A stretch of DNA of 64,000 bases, from assembly GCA_039033415.1 (NCBI GenBank), contig JBCCCR010000023.1:51085-115084 (forward strand), given 5' to 3'. Every line of letters starts with the position of its first letter. Positions within the stretch are counted from its first letter, which is position 1. Origin of the DNA: Pseudomonadota bacterium (GTDB taxonomy: Bacteria; Pseudomonadota; Gammaproteobacteria; Xanthomonadales; SZUA-38). Positions 1 to 9,195 of the stretch are shown here, in pieces. Both the position numbers and the translations under genes were made by a program. The notes beneath the pieces were generated by a model. It did not search any database. It had not been told where the DNA came from and worked only from the letters and a program-made list of their open reading frames with translations.

Positions 1-75
1 AGCAGCGACAGGACATCTGCCCAGACAGATCAGACAATCGCCGCGCTGGAATTCAGCGTGAGGCAAGCAGAGGGT

Positions 76-894
76 TTAAGGAGTCGTCAACGCCGACTGC
101 CGGGGCGCCCGGTCTGAGAAAATGCGGCAACTCATCGTGTCCTGCGGTCCCGGACACTCCCACCGCGCCGGTTCGCCCGCAACGGCTTCATTGGTCACGT
201 TGATTGCGAGACCGGAAAGATAAGCCACAAAGCGTGCGACATGGCTGTCGTCGATCAAGCGCCCCCTGCTCCAGCGATATTGCTCGGCGTCTTGGCGGTC
301 GTAAATCCGATTGCCCGCAGCATCAGCCGCGCTGTCGAAGGCCATTTCGAACCGATCGGTGGAAATCTGCGTGATGTTGTACTGGATTTTGCTGTTGTCG
401 GGGAATACCACCCGAACGTAGGGCGTTCCGGTCATGAATCGGTCTTTCTGGATTACGAGCAGCAAGGTAAAGAAGCGGTGCCACCCGAGCCAGGCGCCGT
501 GCTTGTCCTCGAGGGCATCGTGGATTCGAGAAACGTAATTCTGGTTCTCGATCACGTCATAGGCCGATTCCGCGGAGCGGCCGGCATGAATGGGCGGGGC
601 CTTCAGCGGTTCGCGCGGCCACAGGCCGCTTAAGGGTCCTGAGACAGTCAGCATCGCCAGCACGGCCACGACCCAGGTTCGCTGCTGCCACGGCGTCCGC
701 CGGTCCTCACTTTCGGGGCTCGGCGGCACCAGCATCACCAGCGCCGCACAGGCCAGCCAGGAAAAGAGCAGCGCGAGAAACGCCCAGAGCACCTTACGCC
801 AGCCCCGAACCCGACGGGTTAGAAGGACGAGCGTCACCGGCACAAACACAAAAAATAACGCGAAAAAGAAGGAGAAGTCGTAAGAGACGTTCAT
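76..894 (-). CDS. Hypothetical membrane protein
   Basis: This 272 aa protein belongs to no family I recognise. Residues about 8-26 and 35-57 are strongly hydrophobic and a weaker hydrophobic stretch lies near 76-92, so two or three N-terminal helices followed by a soluble domain of roughly 170 aa are likely. The soluble part has aromatic-rich segments (GAWLGWHRF) but no catalytic motif that I can name. No convincing Shine-Dalgarno sequence precedes the ATG at 894. The gene stands alone and is divergent from the beta-helix gene on the other side of a 150 bp spacer. Confidence 0.6.
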   Translation of the reverse strand: MNVSYDFSFFFALFFVFVPVTLVLLTRRVRGWRKVLWAFLALLFSWLACAALVMLVPPSPESEDRRTPWQQRTWVVAVLAMLTVSGPLSGLWPREPLKAPPIHAGRSAESAYDVIENQNYVSRIHDALEDKHGAWLGWHRFFTLLLVIQKDRFMTGTPYVRVVFPDNSKIQYNITQISTDRFEMAFDSAADAAGNRIYDRQDAEQYRWSRGRLIDDSHVARFVAYLSGLAINVTNEAVAGEPARWECPGPQDTMSCRIFSDRAPRQSALTTP

Positions 895-1044
895 GGATCT
901 GAGCTAAGTGTCTGGCCTGGCGATTTCAAGTCCGTCGCAGGAAATTTCATCATCAATTGGCGGTTTTGTCTCTCCAATTCGATTCACAGCCTGAGATCGC
1001 CGAAACGTTATCGGCGGCTAGCTATTTGAGTCTGGAGAAGATTG

Positions 1045-3786
1045 ATGAACGATCGAAGAACGTTAAGCCTGGCAGCAGCCGTTTGCACGCTGTTTTTTTG
1101 CCTACAACACCCCATTAGCTACGCGGTCCAGTGTGACGCCGACGACCCGGGTGCCGATCACGTGCTGCTCGGTGATCCCCGTGGTATCAGGACTGCGCTC
1201 ACGGAAAATCGCTGCGCAGAATACATTCTGGGAGCCTCAGAGCACGCGATCGGGAACCCAATTTTTCTGCGGGACGTGGACGCACTGATTTCTGGAGGGT
1301 GGGCGTCCGGGTCGTTAGATAACGACAACCCAGAACAACTGGACGTGCCAACCGTGGTCGATATCGTGATCGGCAGAGGCTTCACGATCGAGGCCGATCC
1401 AACCGGGCCGCGTCGTACGATCGTACTGGATAACCTGATCATCGAAGGTTCGGGTCGGCGGGATACACCGGAACGCGGCCGAGGTGGCGGAATCCTTGCT
1501 GACGGGCCAATCGACCTGTATCTAAGAAACGTCATCATCCGAGACAACTTCGCTATCACCGGTGGGGCGGTTCATCTGACTAACGGTGCTCGTTTGTTGA
1601 GCTATGACGACACCAACCCGCCGGCGTTTTCCGCCGACACGGAGACTTTTTTGGCCGCCGGCGACACGCGTCGAGCCACCCGCAGCCACCTCTCAGGCAA
1701 TACCGCTACGCATGGTGGGGGTATCTACTGTGACGGCGGGTCTTTCATCAACCTGCGCCAGGTCATGATTGAATCCAATATTGCGGAACGCTCGGGCGGT
1801 GGCGTATTTGCATCGAACTGTGACGTGTCCGGTAGTGGCGTTTTTATCAACAGCAATGAGGCGGAGGAATTCACTGGTGGGGGCCTGTTTCTCAGGCACA
1901 GCACCATGGACCTGCGCGGCGGAACTGTTTTTAACAACGACGCAGGACAGCAGGCCGGCGGCATCTACCTCGGTGACTCCTCGGGTTACTGGCAGGGCAA
2001 CATCAATGCCAATTCGGCTGCCCGAGGTGATGGTGGTGGAGTTTACTGCGAGGCGCCAGACGGCACTCGAAGCATCTTGATGCTAGGTCAGTCCAACATC
2101 AAAACGAACCGAGCGGCCCGGGCGGGTGGCGGCGTGTTCCTTTCTGACTGCACGCTAACCCATGACACGACCCGTTCCAATTACGCTATTGAGGTGGCAA
2201 ACAACGCCGTCAACGATGACTTCAGCGATCCGCTGGCGGTAACTGACAACGCCAATTTGCATGCCGGCGGTGGTCTGTTTGCCCGTCGGTCCAACGTTAC
2301 CCTTGGCGACGTCGACCAAAACATTGCTGTCCGCCTGTTCAGCAATCGCGTCAGCCAGCAGCGTGATAGCGATGGCAGCTTCAGGGACGTGGTCGAGAAC
2401 CCGGTTCCGCCCCGCTTTCGGGAACTCGGTGCCTCTGGCGGCGCAATCGAGGTTCAGAACGGACGAGTTCGGCTCCAGAACTTTGAAATGCATGACAACC
2501 GGGCGCCAATCGGAGCCGCATTGGCGCTAACGGTTAATGGTGAAGCGGAGCTGCTCGCCGGTGAGGTCACGCAGAATCACGCAACCGGCCGCGATGTATC
2601 AGCCTACAGCAACAACAGCTGCATCTCGGGTCAGGGAGCGCTCTATGCGGGCACGTTCAAGTTTCACCAGCTCCATGAGCGCCATCGTTTGACGTTGGAC
2701 CGGGTTCACCTCGCCCGAAACCAGGGCTACGTCTGCAGCAACGTGTTTGTACTGAACGCCAGTTCGCTGTCGGTCAGACACGGTGACGCAAGCGTGATCA
2801 ATTCAGCTTTCTTCGAAGATGCGGGAGATAGTGCCCGCTATGCCATCAATGTGGGTTCCGGCGGCCGTCTGGAAATGCGCCACTCCACCGTCGCGGTACA
2901 ACCTTTCATTGCCGCGGTGGGAGACTCTCTCTTCGGCTATACCGGTGGCGCCGAATTCTCGCTCCACAACTCTCTTTTCTATATCCTCGGACGACCGCTA
3001 TTCGGTAGCTCCCTATCGCAGCGCTTCAACGCTCTCGACTTTCACTGTTCGGCATTTCCGGCACCCCTCGAAGAGTCCAGCGTGCTCGGAAGTTCGATCG
3101 ATCGTTCCGTGGAAGACTACATCGAGCTCGACCCGGACTTCGACCCGTTCGAGAACCTCGTTCAGGGCGATTTGCGGCTGGAAGAAGGCTCGCTCCCGGT
3201 CGATCGCTGCGCCCTGGCGCCGGAGCTTCAGCTGCAACACTTAGTAGACCTATCAAGCCAACCCCGACCGGTGGACAGTGGCCTCGGCGATCCGTTGCGA
3301 GTCTACGATGCTGGGGCTTATGAAAACCCAGTCGGGACTATCGTTCTTAGCAACGCGTCGGTCGACCTCCAGCAACCGGCACCCGCCACACTTTCAACCG
3401 AGGGAACGGAACTGCGGCTGATTGTCGATAACGTGGGACGAACCAATCAGGTCGATTCCTTGACCGTGAGCGGTGCCGACTCGTTTACTGACCTGGAATT
3501 CCTTGGGGTGGCAAGCGGCACAACCTCTCTCTGGTCTTGCACCAATCAAAATCAGCACGACCTGCTGTGCAACCTGAATCTCCAGCTCTTTTCGGGCAAC
3601 CGGCACGTGCTGAGATTTCTCGCTCGACCCAGCCCTGAGTCTGAGGAGGCCGAGATCACCGTCACCTTAACGACGCGGCAACCTGAGGTCACGCAAGACG
3701 ACAATCACCTTGACGCCATTTTCGCCGTTACGAACGACAGCTTGCCGCCACCAGATCCTGAGATCTTTCGCGACAGCTTCGAATAG
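1045..3786 (+). CDS. Secreted right-handed beta-helix protein ending in IFRDSFE
   Basis: This is a predicted surface or secreted protein of 913 aa. A Sec signal peptide occupies about residues 1-28 and ends near ISYAVQ. Residues about 130-420 repeat short units with N-x-A and GGGI/GGGV turns (THGGGIYCDGG, RSGGGVFASNC, DGGGVYCEA, AGGGVFLSDC), typical of pectate-lyase-like beta-helices. The last 150 residues look like an immunoglobulin- or CARDB-like beta-sandwich, and the protein ends exactly in PEIFRDSFE. The ATG at 1045 is preferred over the TTG at 1042 because GGAGAAG precedes it. No catalytic residues are evident, so adhesion or a structural role is as likely as a polysaccharide lyase role. 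A hairpin follows the stop codon. Confidence 0.8.
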   Translation: MNDRRTLSLAAAVCTLFFCLQHPISYAVQCDADDPGADHVLLGDPRGIRTALTENRCAEYILGASEHAIGNPIFLRDVDALISGGWASGSLDNDNPEQLDVPTVVDIVIGRGFTIEADPTGPRRTIVLDNLIIEGSGRRDTPERGRGGGILADGPIDLYLRNVIIRDNFAITGGAVHLTNGARLLSYDDTNPPAFSADTETFLAAGDTRRATRSHLSGNTATHGGGIYCDGGSFINLRQVMIESNIAERSGGGVFASNCDVSGSGVFINSNEAEEFTGGGLFLRHSTMDLRGGTVFNNDAGQQAGGIYLGDSSGYWQGNINANSAARGDGGGVYCEAPDGTRSILMLGQSNIKTNRAARAGGGVFLSDCTLTHDTTRSNYAIEVANNAVNDDFSDPLAVTDNANLHAGGGLFARRSNVTLGDVDQNIAVRLFSNRVSQQRDSDGSFRDVVENPVPPRFRELGASGGAIEVQNGRVRLQNFEMHDNRAPIGAALALTVNGEAELLAGEVTQNHATGRDVSAYSNNSCISGQGALYAGTFKFHQLHERHRLTLDRVHLARNQGYVCSNVFVLNASSLSVRHGDASVINSAFFEDAGDSARYAINVGSGGRLEMRHSTVAVQPFIAAVGDSLFGYTGGAEFSLHNSLFYILGRPLFGSSLSQRFNALDFHCSAFPAPLEESSVLGSSIDRSVEDYIELDPDFDPFENLVQGDLRLEEGSLPVDRCALAPELQLQHLVDLSSQPRPVDSGLGDPLRVYDAGAYENPVGTIVLSNASVDLQQPAPATLSTEGTELRLIVDNVGRTNQVDSLTVSGADSFTDLEFLGVASGTTSLWSCTNQNQHDLLCNLNLQLFSGNRHVLRFLARPSPESEEAEITVTLTTRQPEVTQDDNHLDAIFAVTNDSLPPPDPEIFRDSFE

Positions 3787-3795
3787 ACCACTAAC

Positions 3796-3822
3796 CCGGG
3801 CCACCAACCATCGGTGGCCCGG
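3796..3822 (+). terminator. Hairpin after the beta-helix gene
   Basis: A perfect 10 bp inverted repeat (CCGGGCCACC / GGTGGCCCGG) with a 7-base loop starts 9 bases after the stop codon. No T run follows, so it may stabilise the 3' end or block polymerase only weakly. Its position between the beta-helix gene and the sigma factor suggests that it separates two transcription units. Confidence 0.5.
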
Positions 3823-3877
3823 CACCCATTGTGACCCGGCTCCCGCTGAGCCCCGTCTGCGAGTCACATAAGCCTGC

Positions 3878-3883
3878 TATAGT
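3878..3883 (+). promoter_or_regulatory. Candidate -10 box (TATAGT) of the ECF sigma gene
   Basis: TATAGT matches the TATAAT consensus at five of six positions and ends 6 bases before the ATG at 3890. Transcription would start at or next to the A of the start codon. No Shine-Dalgarno sequence is present, so the sigma factor mRNA could be leaderless. I see no good -35 element. Confidence 0.35.
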
Positions 3884-3889
3884 TTTCTC

Positions 3890-4459
3890 ATGGTTGCGTC
3901 GGGCCCAGATATCACCGCCCTGTTATCCCGCTACGGCGATGGCGACTCCGCTGCGCTGAGTGAGCTTATGCCGCTGGTCTACGGTGAGCTGAAGAAAATA
4001 GCCAGCCGCCAGCTGCGCGGCATGGGCGGGAACGGCCTGAACACCACCGGCCTGGTGAATGATCTATACATCAAGATCGCTTCACAGGATCCCCGAGCGG
4101 TGAACAACCGCGGCCATTTTTATGCGCTGGCTGCGCGCGCCATGCGCAACCTCCTGGTTGATCATTTGCGTGCCCGCAGCGCCGCGAAACGCAACGACGG
4201 CGAGGCCCCTTTGCCGCTCGACGAGGAGCTGGCCGGCACACCCGATCTTGCAGCCTTCTGGCTCAATGTCGACGGCGCCCTAACCGAACTCAGCGAGAGA
4301 GATCCGCGGCTGGTCAAACTGCTGGAGTGCCGGGTATTTGGCGGCTACAGCTTTCAGGAAACCGCCGACGTCCTGGAGGTTTCCGTCCGAACCGTTGAAC
4401 GAGACTGGATGCGAGCGAAGGCATGGCTGCGTGCGCGGCTGGATCGGGGCGAAGCCTGA
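3890..4459 (+). CDS. ECF-type RNA polymerase sigma factor (TIGR02999/PF07638-like)
   Basis: This 189 aa sigma factor has the ECF layout. A sigma-2 region (about residues 8-95) contains LVNDLYIKIA and RAMRNLLVDHLR, and a sigma-4 helix-turn-helix (about 125-185) contains GYSFQETADVLEVSVRTVERD. The sequence type matches the ECF subfamily usually annotated as TIGR02999. It should redirect RNA polymerase to a dedicated promoter set. No anti-sigma gene is adjacent; a membrane Ser/Thr kinase follows 76 bp downstream on the same strand. ECF-kinase neighbour pairs are known in other phyla and suggest control by phosphorylation, which is inference here. The gene may be leaderless. Confidence 0.9.
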   Translation: MVASGPDITALLSRYGDGDSAALSELMPLVYGELKKIASRQLRGMGGNGLNTTGLVNDLYIKIASQDPRAVNNRGHFYALAARAMRNLLVDHLRARSAAKRNDGEAPLPLDEELAGTPDLAAFWLNVDGALTELSERDPRLVKLLECRVFGGYSFQETADVLEVSVRTVERDWMRAKAWLRARLDRGEA

Positions 4460-4535
4460 AACGTCGGTCGTGGCGGAATTGCGGCCGTAATTCGATAACT
4501 ACTGTAGGCCAACTGATCCCGCTAGAAACAAGAGC

Positions 4536-6977
4536 ATGTCAACCGTATTCGACGACTGGCAAACGCTGAACCCGCTCCTGGAGCAGGCGCTAGCGCTACC
4601 CAAAGACCAGCAGCAGGATTTTGTGAGTTCCGTGGAAGACAGGAGCCTGCGCCAGCAGCTTGCCACGTTATTGAAGGCAGCCTATGAGGAATCCACGTTC
4701 ATCAGCCGCGGCGGCGCGTTTGCGGGAGACCTAGGGGACGAGCTGGTCGAGGATTTGACCCGCGGTCGCGACCCCGAGCCCAAGCGTGTCGGGGCTTATC
4801 TGCTGGTTCGTGAAGTAGGTCGCGGAGGGATGGCGCAGGTTTTCCTGGGGCGCCGTGCCGACGGGCTCTACGATCAGGAGGTGGCCATCAAAATTATGTG
4901 GCCAGGGCTCATCCGCGGAGATCTCCTGGATCGTTTTGAGCGTGAACGTCAGATTCTTGCGCAGCTAACCAGCCCTCACGTTGCAAGACTATTGGATGGC
5001 GGCGTAACCGAAGACGGCCGGCCGTGGCTGGCGATGGAGTACACCCCCGGCGAACGCATCGATAGATTCTGCGAAGCGAACGGGCTAACCGTTCCTCAGC
5101 GGATCGCTCTGGTTCGGGACGTGATGGGGGCCGTGGCGGCAGCTCATCGCCTGGGCGTCATCCATCGCGATATCAAGCCCGCGAATATCCTCGTTGAGCC
5201 CGATGGCAACCCTCGCCTGTTGGATTTTGGGATCGCCAAGCAGCTCAATCAGGGAGACGCAGAAACCGTCACCGATGCGCGGGTTCTAACCCCACAGTAC
5301 GCCAGCCCGGAACAAATCCAGGGGCAGCCGGTGAGCCGGGAGTCAGATGTCTACCAGTTAGGTCTACTGCTGTTCGAACTCCTCACGGGCGAACGCCCGT
5401 TCGCCGCCGCAAACACCACGCCGCTCGACTGGCAGCGCCGAATGCTGGAAGAGCTCCCTCCCCGACCGAGCCGGGTGGCAAAAAACACTGGCCAACACCT
5501 GTCGCCCGACCTCGATGCGGTTGTCCTCAGGGCGCTCGACAAAGATCCCGCCGTGCGCTACTCCTCGGTCGAAGACTTTTCCCGTGATCTCGATCATTAC
5601 CTGCGGGGGCTGCCGGTGGATGCCCGAGCCGGGCGAAAGCTATATCGCGCTCGCAAGTTTGTCGCTCGCCATCGCTGGGCGGCCGCCGGAGCCACACTCG
5701 TGTTTTTGCTCCTGTTCGGCTGGGGCGCAAGTATGACCTGGCAGGCCCGTCAGATAGAGCTCGAGCGCGACGCGGTGCGCCTGGAGGCGGCCAAGGCGGC
5801 CGAGATGGCGCGCTTTATGACCGATCTGTTTGAGTACGCCTCACCGGGTGTCACGCAGGGCCAGCCGCTGTCGATTCGAGCAATGGTTGATCGCGGTGCT
5901 GATCAGCTCGCCGCAAGGCTGGACAACCAGGATACGCTTAAGGCCGACATGCAGGAGGCGCTGGGGCGGATTTACACAACGCTGGGCGAGTTCGACGCGG
6001 CGATCGCCCAATTTGACCAGGCAGCGCAGCTGCGATCTGAGCTTCCACAGCCGACCGTTGACCACGCCGATTTTCTTGAGGCGCGCGCCGCCGCGTTGCG
6101 CGGTGCCGGCGAGTTTGAGCCGGCACTGGCGCTCCTGGGCGAGGTGCTTACGATTCGCGTCGCAACGTTTGGTGAGCAGTCCGTCGCCGTGGCCCAAACC
6201 CACAGTTCTCTCGGGGACACTTACGCGGAATACGGCAAGACCGCCGAATCCAGCGAACACTACCGCCAGGCGCTTGAGCTTCGGGAACGGCTGCTGCCGG
6301 AAGACGATCTGTCGCTGGCGATGTCCAGAGGGGATTACGGCATTGTGCTGCATCGGCAGGGGCTCGCTGAACAGGCCGCCCCCTACTACGAGCTTGCGCT
6401 GAAGATCCAGGAGCCCAGACTGGGGGCGTCACATCCGTCGACGCTGGACACGCTGCGCAACCTGGCGGTGGTGCAGTGGAGCCTCGGCAAAAATATCCGA
6501 GCACGGGAACTGCTGCTCGAGGTATTGGACCGCGAGCAGGCCATTTACGAAAAAGACCACCCACGCATGTCTTTCACGTTGGGATTTCTCGCCCGAGTTG
6601 CCGAGGACGAGGGCGAGCTGGGCCAAGCCGAAGACTACTGGCGACAAACCTACCGAGTGATGGCCAACACCTATTCAGCCGATCATCTGGTCACCGCTGG
6701 AGCCGAGCATGCCTTGGGTGAGGTCCTGCTGAGGCAGGGCAAACTCGACGAATCCTGCGGGCGCCTGGAAAACGCGCTCAAAATCCGCCTCACCGAACTC
6801 AGCGACGAAGAGAGACGAGTAAATCAATCGCGTGTGCAGCTCGCTTTGTGCCAGGCCCAACGCGGCGAGTTCGCCGCGTCAGCCCAGCACCTGACGGCGG
6901 CTGAGCCACATCTGACGTCCGACGCTGATCGAGCAGCGGCTGAACACGTTCGAAGCTTGCTCGCCGCTCGCCGGTAG
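4536..6977 (+). CDS. Membrane Ser/Thr protein kinase with TPR domain
   Basis: This 813 aa protein has a Hanks-type kinase domain at about residues 87-350. Visible parts are the glycine loop GRGGMAQVF, VAIKIM with the ATP-binding lysine, the catalytic loop HRDIKPANIL near residue 208, the DFG motif in LLDFGIAK and YASPEQ in the activation segment. All key residues are intact, so it should be active. One transmembrane helix lies near residues 382-402 (TLVFLLLFGWG). The remainder, about 430-810, is built of TPR units (for example LGRIYTTLGEFDAAIAQFD) and would lie on the other side of the membrane, probably periplasmic. It follows the ECF sigma gene on the same strand, making that sigma factor a plausible substrate. 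Confidence 0.92.
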   Translation: MSTVFDDWQTLNPLLEQALALPKDQQQDFVSSVEDRSLRQQLATLLKAAYEESTFISRGGAFAGDLGDELVEDLTRGRDPEPKRVGAYLLVREVGRGGMAQVFLGRRADGLYDQEVAIKIMWPGLIRGDLLDRFERERQILAQLTSPHVARLLDGGVTEDGRPWLAMEYTPGERIDRFCEANGLTVPQRIALVRDVMGAVAAAHRLGVIHRDIKPANILVEPDGNPRLLDFGIAKQLNQGDAETVTDARVLTPQYASPEQIQGQPVSRESDVYQLGLLLFELLTGERPFAAANTTPLDWQRRMLEELPPRPSRVAKNTGQHLSPDLDAVVLRALDKDPAVRYSSVEDFSRDLDHYLRGLPVDARAGRKLYRARKFVARHRWAAAGATLVFLLLFGWGASMTWQARQIELERDAVRLEAAKAAEMARFMTDLFEYASPGVTQGQPLSIRAMVDRGADQLAARLDNQDTLKADMQEALGRIYTTLGEFDAAIAQFDQAAQLRSELPQPTVDHADFLEARAAALRGAGEFEPALALLGEVLTIRVATFGEQSVAVAQTHSSLGDTYAEYGKTAESSEHYRQALELRERLLPEDDLSLAMSRGDYGIVLHRQGLAEQAAPYYELALKIQEPRLGASHPSTLDTLRNLAVVQWSLGKNIRARELLLEVLDREQAIYEKDHPRMSFTLGFLARVAEDEGELGQAEDYWRQTYRVMANTYSADHLVTAGAEHALGEVLLRQGKLDESCGRLENALKIRLTELSDEERRVNQSRVQLALCQAQRGEFAASAQHLTAAEPHLTSDADRAAAEHVRSLLAARR

Positions 6978-6999
6978 GCTCTGGCTCAATGATGTATCC

Positions 7000-9012
7000 C
7001 TAGCGTCCGGGTGGTTGCGCTTCAAAGCCGTCACGAAAGATGCTTTCGGGATCTGCACTGCCCATGACCGATATCGGATCGGACAACTCAGACGTGTTGC
7101 CGTCGGCGTCAGTGGCGGTGGCCACGACCACATCCCCGACCATAACGGGCAGAAGCGGCGAGATCGCGATAGACCGCAGCGTCTGAGCGTCAGACAGCGG
7201 ATAAGCGTCTCGCCCGAGAAGCCTGGCGCCCTCCTCCCCGTCTGCGTCGACCAGAAAGAACTCGACGGTCAGCGGGTAAGCGCTGTTGGCCGGAGCCGAG
7301 TCGACCAGGTAGCTGTAGGTGAGCAGCATGTCGCCGTCCCCAACCACGCTAGAGAACTCCGGGTAGTTCTGCAGATTGTTGGCGCCGGCGTCAGCGTCAC
7401 CTGGGTCGTTGAGGTTGCGCCCGTCATTGCCGATGTCGATTTCCGCGGTCACGTTCCCAAATACCTGGTTGCCGAGAAGCGCGTTGTTCTGGCCTTCAAT
7501 CTCAAGACCCAGATCACCGTTGAAGGCCACCACGTTGGCGTCTGTGAGCTCGCTACCGCCGATGGTATTGTCCCGCGTGTCAGAACCCGTATCGATGCCG
7601 TCAGCGCCATTGCCGAGCATGAGCAATCCGCTGCGGTCAGTGCCGACGAAGTTGCGGCGTACCCGATTGTCGAAGGAAACGTCAAAGAGCAAAATTCCGT
7701 CATTCGCGTTAGCGCTTACCACGTTGTCGGCAATCAAATTATCACTGGCGTCCTGAATGAAAACACCGTTGTTTTCGTTGCCGAGCGGCGTGATTCCGTC
7801 AGCACCAACCCCAATCAGGTTGCCGATAACGTCATTGCTGTTTGTTCGCTGAATAGAAATACCCTGCAGTCCATTGTCGGCCAGCACGTTACCCGCGCCC
7901 TCCGCAGGGCCTCCGACAACGTTGCCGGTCGTAAAAAGCGCAATCCCGGAGGCCCCATTGCCTCGCGGCAGCAAGCCGGTCGCGTCCGTTCCGATCAAAT
8001 TCCCCTGAATGATCGTATCGTTGGCGTTATTAAAGACCTGGACACCGTCACCCTCGTTAGCACCGATCACGTTACCCTCGCCAGGTGCAGTCCCGCCGAT
8101 ACGGGTCCCTGGGGCATTGCTTAGAAGGATGCCTGGCCCAATACCGCCGCCCGACGGACCGAAAAACTCCACGTTGGGCACCGGGGTGGTTCCATCCGCA
8201 CCGATGCCAATGAAGTTACCGATCACCAGGTTTTCGTTTGCCGGGTTAGCCTCAAGTACCAAGCCGGCACCACCATTGCCCACGATAATATTGTCGCGAA
8301 CGACCGATCCGGTTGTTCCCCTGAGGTTGACACCAAAAACGGTGTTTCCCAACGCGGTGTTGCCGCTGATATCGGAACCCACCCGATTGCCCGCGATCAG
8401 CACATTGCTGGTGTTTTGCACAAACAGGCCGTCCAGGCCGCTGGCGGCGATAACGTTGCCGACGCTGCCGATGCTTTCCCCGATGACGTGGTCGCTGCCG
8501 CCCACAACACTCATTCCCAATTCGTCATTACCGATGCCCTGAGTGCCCGTCGCATCCGTGCCGAGGAAGCTGCAGGTGAGCGTAAAACGGTCTGAGGTTC
8601 GGACCCTGATCGCTTCCAGCGGCGCTGAGTACACGCTGAATCCTTTGATCGTTACGTCGTCACCCTGAACCAAAAATCCGACTCCGCCAGCCTGCATTGC
8701 ATCGACCGATACGTTCAGGGTTGGCGGCCAGGCGCTGCAGTCGCTGCCTGGCTGGGTGCCGGCGTCGACGACGATCTCCCCTGCCAGCGTTGGCAACGCC
8801 CCGGCAAGCAGTATCACGTGCGGCCCCGACCCCGGTATCGCAAAAACCACCTCATCGCTGCCGGCAGCCGCGTTCGCGTCCGCAATCGCCTGACGCAGCG
8901 TCCCGGGGCCAGCGTCCGCGGTGCTGGTCACGGTGAACGTGGCCGCGTTGGTTAAGCTCGCCAGCGACAGCGCCGCCAGGCTGGTCAGTGTTCTAAAAAT
9001 CCCGCCGGCCAT
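7000..9012 (-). CDS. Secreted right-handed beta-helix protein with C-terminal IFRDGFE motif
   Basis: This 670 aa predicted secreted protein starts at the ATG at 9012, where GAGGAG lies 8 bases upstream; the longer frame to 9060 has no such site. A signal peptide (ending LASLTNA) is followed by FTVTSTADAGPGTLRQAIAD, which resembles the CSLREA-type N-terminal motif found in many beta-helix surface proteins. Residues about 100-520 contain repeated N-x-I-x-G-N-x-I-G-x-D units (NRVGSDISGNTALGN, NLIGTDATGLLPRGN), a parallel beta-helix signature. A beta-sandwich follows, then IFRDGFEAQPPGR at the C terminus. It is convergent with the kinase gene. Function is unknown; adhesion or carbohydrate binding is possible. 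Confidence 0.82.
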   Translation of the reverse strand: MAGGIFRTLTSLAALSLASLTNAATFTVTSTADAGPGTLRQAIADANAAAGSDEVVFAIPGSGPHVILLAGALPTLAGEIVVDAGTQPGSDCSAWPPTLNVSVDAMQAGGVGFLVQGDDVTIKGFSVYSAPLEAIRVRTSDRFTLTCSFLGTDATGTQGIGNDELGMSVVGGSDHVIGESIGSVGNVIAASGLDGLFVQNTSNVLIAGNRVGSDISGNTALGNTVFGVNLRGTTGSVVRDNIIVGNGGAGLVLEANPANENLVIGNFIGIGADGTTPVPNVEFFGPSGGGIGPGILLSNAPGTRIGGTAPGEGNVIGANEGDGVQVFNNANDTIIQGNLIGTDATGLLPRGNGASGIALFTTGNVVGGPAEGAGNVLADNGLQGISIQRTNSNDVIGNLIGVGADGITPLGNENNGVFIQDASDNLIADNVVSANANDGILLFDVSFDNRVRRNFVGTDRSGLLMLGNGADGIDTGSDTRDNTIGGSELTDANVVAFNGDLGLEIEGQNNALLGNQVFGNVTAEIDIGNDGRNLNDPGDADAGANNLQNYPEFSSVVGDGDMLLTYSYLVDSAPANSAYPLTVEFFLVDADGEEGARLLGRDAYPLSDAQTLRSIAISPLLPVMVGDVVVATATDADGNTSELSDPISVMGSADPESIFRDGFEAQPPGR

Positions 9013-9195
9013 CGCCTGGCTCCTCGCTTCAGTCTCTAGTGTTAGAGGCGAAAGCGGCAAAGAAACCGGATCAAGGTTGGTCCAGTTTTTTCGCCAACGG
9101 GGCGACGAAACCTATGCCTGAACGTGAGCCAATCGATTTCCAGTTGGGAACGGGCTGTGGCCGCGAGCAGGCCGTGCCCCGAAGGATTCCACGGG

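Noticed and set aside
7015..8124. 369 aa open frame on the plus strand
   Set aside because: It lies wholly antisense to the beta-helix gene, whose signal peptide, repeats and start site are clear; the frame is a by-product of high GC and repeat structure.
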